Shown here: positions 60,027 through 64,000 of the stretch, piece after piece
How positions within the stretch are numbered: position 1 is the first letter of the stretch
How the letters are laid out: the number at the start of each line of letters is the position of its first letter
Origin: Pseudonocardia thermophila
GTDB lineage: Bacteria; Actinomycetota; Actinomycetes; Mycobacteriales; Pseudonocardiaceae
Length of the DNA: 64,000 nucleotides
Direction: 5' to 3'
Assembly (NCBI RefSeq): GCF_900142365.1
Contig: NZ_FRAP01000018.1
Span: 91,407-155,406 of the forward strand
Made by a program: the position numbers and the translations under genes
Notes under the pieces: generated by a model
Databases searched by the model: none
Told to the model about the DNA's origin: nothing
What the model saw: the letters and a program-made list of their open reading frames with translations, nothing else

Positions 60027-62404
60027 GAGGCCTCCCGGGTCCGCTCCGCGTCGCGGAGCTTGCGGCGCAGGTACTCCGGGGTGACCGGGGTCCGGTCGAT
60101 CACCACGCCGAACGGGGAGAGCGCGTCGGCGATCGCGTTGACGATCGCGGCCGGCGCGGAGATCGTGCCCGCCTCGCCGACGCCCTTCACCCCACCGACG
60201 CTCACCGCAGACGGTGTCTCGATGGTGAGCAGGTCGAGCTCCGGCACCTCGGTCGTCGACGGGTACAGGTAGTGCAGGAGGCTGCCGGAGACGAACTCGC
60301 CGTTGTCCTCGTAGACCAGGTCCTCGAGCAGCGCGACGCCGATGCCGTTGGCGATCGCGCCCGCGACCTGGCCCTTCACGATGGTCGGGTTGAGCTGGAC
60401 TCCGCAGTCCTCCACGGCGACCAGCTGCTCGACCTCGACCAGCCCGGTCTCGACGTCGACCTCGACGACGGCCGCGGCGCAGCCGTTGGCGTAGGTCTCC
60501 CCCGGGCTGTAGCCGGAGGTGGCGGTGAGCGCGTCGCGCTGCACGTCCTCGGGGCGGGCGGTGCCGCCGAAGTAGCCGAACAGCGCGATCTGCTGCAGCG
60601 GCACCGTCTTGCCCGGCACGCCCTTCACGCCGGCGACGCCGTCGACCAGCTCGACGTCGCCGGGGTCGGCCTCCAGCAGGATCGCGGCGAGCCGCAGGAG
60701 CCGGTCGCGGACCTGCCCGGCCGACTCGCGGATGGAGCCGAAGCCGAGCACGGCGCTGCGGCTGGCGTAGGTGCCCATGCCGAACACGGACGAGTCGGTG
60801 TCGCCGAAGACGACCCGCACGCTCTCCATGGGCACGCCCAGCTCGTCGGCGGTGACCTGGGCGAGCGTCGTCTCGTGGCCCTGGCCGTGCGAGTGCAGAC
60901 CGGTGGTCACGGTGACCGAGCCGTCCGGCTCGACGGTGACGCTGGCGGTGTCGTAGTAGCCGTTGGGCAGGCCGCCCGCGGCCGCGCTCGCCGTCGCCCA
61001 GCCGGTGGGCTCGACGAACGGGCTGAACCCGACCCCGATGTAGCGGCCCTCCTCGCGCGCCTTCGCCTGCCGCTCGCGGAAGCTCGCGTAGTCGACGGCG
61101 TCGCGGGCCTTCTCCAGCGCCTCCGCGTAGCTGCCGCCGTCGTAGGTCTGGCCGAACGCCGTCGTGTAGACGTCCGGACCGATCATGTTCTGCAGCCGCA
61201 GCTCGACCGGGTCTTTGCCCAGCTCCCTGGCGAGCTGGTCGATCGCGACCTCGCGGGCCAGCTGGCCGGGGACCCAGCCGACGCCGCGGACGGCACCGAT
61301 CTGGCACTTGTTGGTGAGCGGGTTGTCGACCGAGTACGCGACGTCGCGGACGTCGTAGCAGCTGGTCAGGTAGATGCCTGCGCACTGGGAGTCGACCAGC
61401 GGAGTGAACGGGATCGAGGAGAACGCGCCCGAGTCGGTGACGAAGTGGCCGCGGAAGGCGGTCATCGTGCCGTCCGCCTTCGCGGCGATCTCCATCGTGC
61501 AGATCATGTCCTTGGAGTGGACGCCGGCGGCGAGGTTCTCCCACCGGTCCTCGATCCACTTCACCGGCCGGCCCGACAGCTTCGCGACCGCTGGGATGAC
61601 GACGTCCTCGGGGAACACGGTGCACTTGAGGCCGAACGCGCCGCCCACGTCGGGCGAGCTGATCGTCACCCGGCCCTCGGGCACGCCCAGCACGGGCGCC
61701 ACGAACATGCGCAGCAGGTGCGGCATCTGGGTGGAGGCCCAGATCGTGTAGCGGCCGCCGGCGCGGTCCTCGTACTTCGCGACGACGCCGCGGCACTCGA
61801 TCGGGGCGGCGGTGGACCGCCCGGAGTGGAACCGCAGGCGGGTGACGTGGTCGGCCTCAGCGAACGCGCGCTCGACGTCGCCCGCCGACTCCTCCAGGTG
61901 CGAGATGTTGTTGGTGCCCAGGGCCTCGTCGACCAGCGGGGAGTCGGGCTCCAGGGCGGCGAGCGGGTCGAGGACCGGCTCCAGCGGCTCGTACTCGACG
62001 TCGACGAGGTCGCGGCCGTCCTCGGCGAGGTACGGCGAGCGGGCCAGCACGACCGCGACCGGATCGCCGACGTGCCGGACCACGTCGGTGGCCAGCGGGG
62101 TGCGGGAGTGGGCGAGGATGCCGTCGCGCATCGGCCCGGTGGCGACCATGGGGTTGAGCCAGGCCAGGTCGGCCGCGGTGTAGACGGCGACCACGCCGTC
62201 GAGCGCGAGCGCGTCGGACGCGTCGATGTTCAGGATGCGGGCGCGGGCGTGCGGGCTGCGCACGAACGCCGCGTGCAGCATGCCGGGCAGCGTGATGTCG
62301 TCGACGTAGCGGCCCTGGCCGGAGAGCAGCCGCGGGTCCTCCACGCGCTGCACCGAGCGGCCGACGTAGCGGGCCGAGCGGGGACGGGTGTCTTCGATCG
62401 TCAT
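60023..62404 (-). CDS. Molybdenum hydroxylase, large (molybdopterin-binding) subunit
   Basis: 793 aa from ATG at 62404 (ATGA overlap with the Fe-S subunit). YVGRSVQRVEDPRLLSGQGRYVDD is the usual start; TPLATDVVRHVGDPVAVV, GGAFGLKCTVFPEDVV near residue 250 and GTYASRSAVLGFGS near 540 bind the cofactor. The C-terminal KGVGEAGTI near 755 carries the catalytic Glu. The loop after NKCQIGAVRGVGWVPGQ lacks the AYRCSFR motif of CO dehydrogenase, so this is a heterocycle/aldehyde hydroxylase, not a CODH. Confidence 0.93.
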   Translation of the reverse strand: MTIEDTRPRSARYVGRSVQRVEDPRLLSGQGRYVDDITLPGMLHAAFVRSPHARARILNIDASDALALDGVVAVYTAADLAWLNPMVATGPMRDGILAHSRTPLATDVVRHVGDPVAVVLARSPYLAEDGRDLVDVEYEPLEPVLDPLAALEPDSPLVDEALGTNNISHLEESAGDVERAFAEADHVTRLRFHSGRSTAAPIECRGVVAKYEDRAGGRYTIWASTQMPHLLRMFVAPVLGVPEGRVTISSPDVGGAFGLKCTVFPEDVVIPAVAKLSGRPVKWIEDRWENLAAGVHSKDMICTMEIAAKADGTMTAFRGHFVTDSGAFSSIPFTPLVDSQCAGIYLTSCYDVRDVAYSVDNPLTNKCQIGAVRGVGWVPGQLAREVAIDQLARELGKDPVELRLQNMIGPDVYTTAFGQTYDGGSYAEALEKARDAVDYASFRERQAKAREEGRYIGVGFSPFVEPTGWATASAAAGGLPNGYYDTASVTVEPDGSVTVTTGLHSHGQGHETTLAQVTADELGVPMESVRVVFGDTDSSVFGMGTYASRSAVLGFGSIRESAGQVRDRLLRLAAILLEADPGDVELVDGVAGVKGVPGKTVPLQQIALFGYFGGTARPEDVQRDALTATSGYSPGETYANGCAAAVVEVDVETGLVEVEQLVAVEDCGVQLNPTIVKGQVAGAIANGIGVALLEDLVYEDNGEFVSGSLLHYLYPSTTEVPELDLLTIETPSAVSVGGVKGVGEAGTISAPAAIVNAIADALSPFGVVIDRTPVTPEYLRRKLRDAERTREAS

Positions 62405-62895
62405 GCCGAGGCCGCCTTCCGCGTCTGCGCGGCGCGGCGCACCGCTGCGATGATCCCCTGGTAGCCGGTGCACCGGCAGATGTTCCCGGACAGGTAGTCG
62501 CGGATCTCGTCGTCGGTCGGATCCGGGTTCTCCGCCAGCAGCGCCTCGGTGGCAGCCAGGAACCCGGGCGTGCAGAACCCGCACTGCAGGCCGTGCTCGG
62601 CCCGGAAGGCCTCCTGCACATCGGAGAGCGCGCCGCCCTCGGCCATGCCCTCGACGGTGTCGACGCGGCAGCCCTCCGCCTGCACGGCGAAGGTCAGGCA
62701 GGAGCGGGCCGGCTGACCGTCGATGAGCACGGTGCAGGCCCCGCACACGCCCTGCTCGCAGCCGACGTGCGTGCCGGTCATGCCGAGACCGTGGCGCAGG
62801 AAGTCGCTGAGCAGCGTGCGCGGCTCGGCGATGCCGACCATCGGCTCACCGTTGACGGTCATCTCGACCGCGACGTTCCCCTGGCGGGTCTCCAT
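62401..62895 (-). CDS. Molybdenum hydroxylase, [2Fe-2S] subunit
   Basis: 164 aa from ATG at 62895. Plant-type cluster CEQGVCGACTVLIDGQPARSC near residues 45-65 and helical-domain cluster QCGFCTPGF near 105 with ICRCTGYQGI near 140. Electrons pass from the molybdenum centre through these two clusters to FAD. Full length, all eight cysteines present. Confidence 0.95.
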   Translation of the reverse strand: METRQGNVAVEMTVNGEPMVGIAEPRTLLSDFLRHGLGMTGTHVGCEQGVCGACTVLIDGQPARSCLTFAVQAEGCRVDTVEGMAEGGALSDVQEAFRAEHGLQCGFCTPGFLAATEALLAENPDPTDDEIRDYLSGNICRCTGYQGIIAAVRRAAQTRKAASA

Positions 62896-63764
62896 CAGTT
62901 CTCCCCCTTCGGGTTGGTGGCGGCCTCGAGCAGGGCCCGCCGGACGATCGCCGCGGTCGCCTCCGTGCGGTACGTGGCGCTGACGAACGAGTCTTCGGCG
63001 ACCTCGATGTCGTCGAGCGCGACCTTCCCCGCGGCGGTGGCGGCCTCGGCGTCGCCGACGCGGGTGCCGACGAGCAGCCGTTCGGCAGCGGCCGAGCGCA
63101 CCGGCCGGGACGAGACCGCGAACAGCGCGACCCGCGCGTCGGTGACGACGCCGTCGGCGTCCGGGGTGAGGCGGACCGCGACCCCGGTCAGCGCGTAGTC
63201 GCCGTGGCGCCGGGCGACCTCGGCGAACGCCCAGTGGCTGCCACCGAGGGCCGGGACGTCGACGTGGCCGAGCAGCTCGTCCTCGGCGAGGACGGTGGTG
63301 TAGTGGCCGAGGAAGAAGTCGGTGGCGGCCACGGTCCGGGTGCCGCCCGGCCGGTGCACGGTGAAGGCGGCGTCGAGTGCGAGCATCGCCGCGGGCAGCT
63401 CGGCGGCGGGCTCTGCGTGGGCGATGCTGCCGCCGAACGTGCCGCGGGCTCGGGTCGCGGGGTGTCCGACGTGCCGCAGCGCGGCGGTGATCAGCGGCCA
63501 GCGGCGCTGCACCGTCGCGTCGGCGAGCACCTCGGCCTGCCGGGTGGTGGCGCCCACCCGCAGCGATCCGTTGGCGGAGATGCCGGCCAGCCCGTCGATG
63601 CGGCCGATGTCGACCAGCGCGCTCGGCCGCGCCAGCCGCATGTTCATCATCGGGATCAGGCTCTGGCCCCCGGCGAGGACCTTCGAGTCCGGGTTCGCAC
63701 CCAGCGCCTCGATGGCCTCCGCGAGCGATCCAGGCCTGAGGTAGTCGAACTGCGCAGGTTTCAC
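62895..63764 (-). CDS. Molybdenum hydroxylase, FAD-binding subunit
   Basis: 289 aa from ATG at 63764; its TGA shares one base with the Fe-S subunit start. MKPAQFDYLRPGSLAEAIEAL, LAGGQSLIPMMNMRLARPSALVDIG near residue 30-55 and RARGTFGGSIAHAEPAAELPAA near 105 are the CoxM/PCMH FAD signatures. First gene of an eight-gene leftward unit ending at 54646. Confidence 0.94.
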   Translation of the reverse strand: MKPAQFDYLRPGSLAEAIEALGANPDSKVLAGGQSLIPMMNMRLARPSALVDIGRIDGLAGISANGSLRVGATTRQAEVLADATVQRRWPLITAALRHVGHPATRARGTFGGSIAHAEPAAELPAAMLALDAAFTVHRPGGTRTVAATDFFLGHYTTVLAEDELLGHVDVPALGGSHWAFAEVARRHGDYALTGVAVRLTPDADGVVTDARVALFAVSSRPVRSAAAERLLVGTRVGDAEAATAAGKVALDDIEVAEDSFVSATYRTEATAAIVRRALLEAATNPKGEN

Positions 63765-63850
63765 AGGTCCTCCCCGGCCTCACTGCGGCCACGACCGCGT
63801 CGTGGTGCGGCGTGATGTCGCGGTGCATGACACCGGCCCGGGGAGCCGCT

Positions 63851-63873
63851 GCGTGTCCCATCCTGGGACACGC
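63851..63873. promoter_or_regulatory. Perfect 23-bp palindrome in a divergent promoter region
   Basis: Ten-base perfect arms GCGTGTCCCA and TGGGACACGC flank TCC. It lies between the molybdenum-hydroxylase start (63764) and the gene starting at 63896. Size and symmetry fit a GntR- or IclR-type operator; the regulator gene is outside the window or is one of those seen here. Confidence 0.7.
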
Positions 63874-63895
63874 GCTCGGGACCGGCTCGACTGTC

Positions 63896-64000
63896 ATGAG
63901 CCGCATGGACCAGAGCCTGTTCAACGAGATCTGCCTGCAGCAGCTGAGGCTGTCCGGGGTGCACGAGGGTGAGACGGTGGCTGTGTTGACCACTGGTGAC
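63896..64000 (+). CDS. N-terminal fragment, NicX/M29-peptidase-like, cut by window edge
   Basis: Only 35 codons are visible. ATG at 63896 (MSRMDQSLFNE) or 63905 may start it. LFNEICLQQLRLSGVHEGETVAVLT-like sequence resembles the start of 2,5-dihydroxypyridine 5,6-dioxygenase (NicX) and related M29-type metallopeptidases, which share the fold. The divergent position opposite a molybdenum hydroxylase favours a heterocycle-degrading dioxygenase; with so little sequence, this is tentative. Confidence 0.5.
   Translation, partial: MSRMDQSLFNEICLQQLRLSGVHEGETVAVLTTGD

Overview
The window is very GC-rich DNA with many GTG starts, GTGA/ATGA stop-start overlaps and actinobacterial families (DUF3040, PucR-type, IclR and QsdR-type regulators). 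This points to an actinomycete with a large catabolic repertoire. A Pseudonocardia-like organism is my best guess, but that is inference. No rRNA, tRNA, insertion sequence, phage gene, origin or CRISPR array was seen.

Region 1 (1-25.5 kb) looks like one catabolic regulon of about 25 genes around an IclR-family regulator. It contains a five-gene Opp/Dpp-type importer and a seven-gene operon: VOC protein, alpha/beta hydrolase, flavin monooxygenase, acyl-CoA synthetase fused to a dehydratase domain, MaoC hydratase, flavoprotein and IclR. A zinc alcohol dehydrogenase and an aldo/keto reductase are divergent. An operon with the two subunits of an IpdAB-like CoA transferase, two hydrolases and an AMP-ligase follows, and opposite it a six-gene operon with four metal-dependent hydrolases. 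Promoter regions near 5.3, 13.2, 14.5 and 20.6 kb share a palindromic motif (TTATCGGAC-N5-GTCCG), the likely operator. The substrate is unknown; the enzymes suit an aromatic or heteroaromatic acid taken through hydroxylation, ring cleavage, hydrolysis and CoA-dependent steps.

Region 2 (25.5-31.2 kb) has a TetR regulator divergent from a TrpXYZ-like ABC importer, an FMN-dependent 2-hydroxy-acid oxidase, a frameshifted RidA gene and an SDR.

Region 3 (31.2-43.0 kb) pairs a leftward operon (PaaK-like CoA ligase, two enoyl-CoA hydratases, BadH-like dehydrogenase, class II aldolase, MHS transporter, thiolase, frameshifted alpha-methylacyl-CoA racemase) with a rightward Rieske dioxygenase operon. 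A TetR gene lies between them, and ACCGATCGGT sites occur in front of both operons.

Region 4 (43.0-54.6 kb) is mixed: beta-carbonic anhydrase, an unknown small operon ending in an ArsR regulator, glutamate decarboxylase, a relic of a molybdenum hydroxylase, a QsdR-type regulator, an HSL-type esterase, a PucR-type regulator, a Gre-family factor, a gene-poor 1.3 kb stretch, a DUF3040 protein and an AcoR-like activator.

Region 5 (54.6-64.0 kb) is a leftward eight-gene unit: a three-subunit molybdenum hydroxylase, an alpha/beta hydrolase and a BMP-type (nucleoside-like) ABC importer. A truncated gene resembling NicX/M29 peptidases is divergent, and a perfect 23-bp palindrome lies between. This arrangement suggests uptake and hydroxylation of a nitrogen heterocycle.

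Three genes (near 9.68, 30.40 and 32.02 kb) are each broken by a one-base shift. They are either sequencing errors or real lesions and should be checked before any metabolic interpretation.
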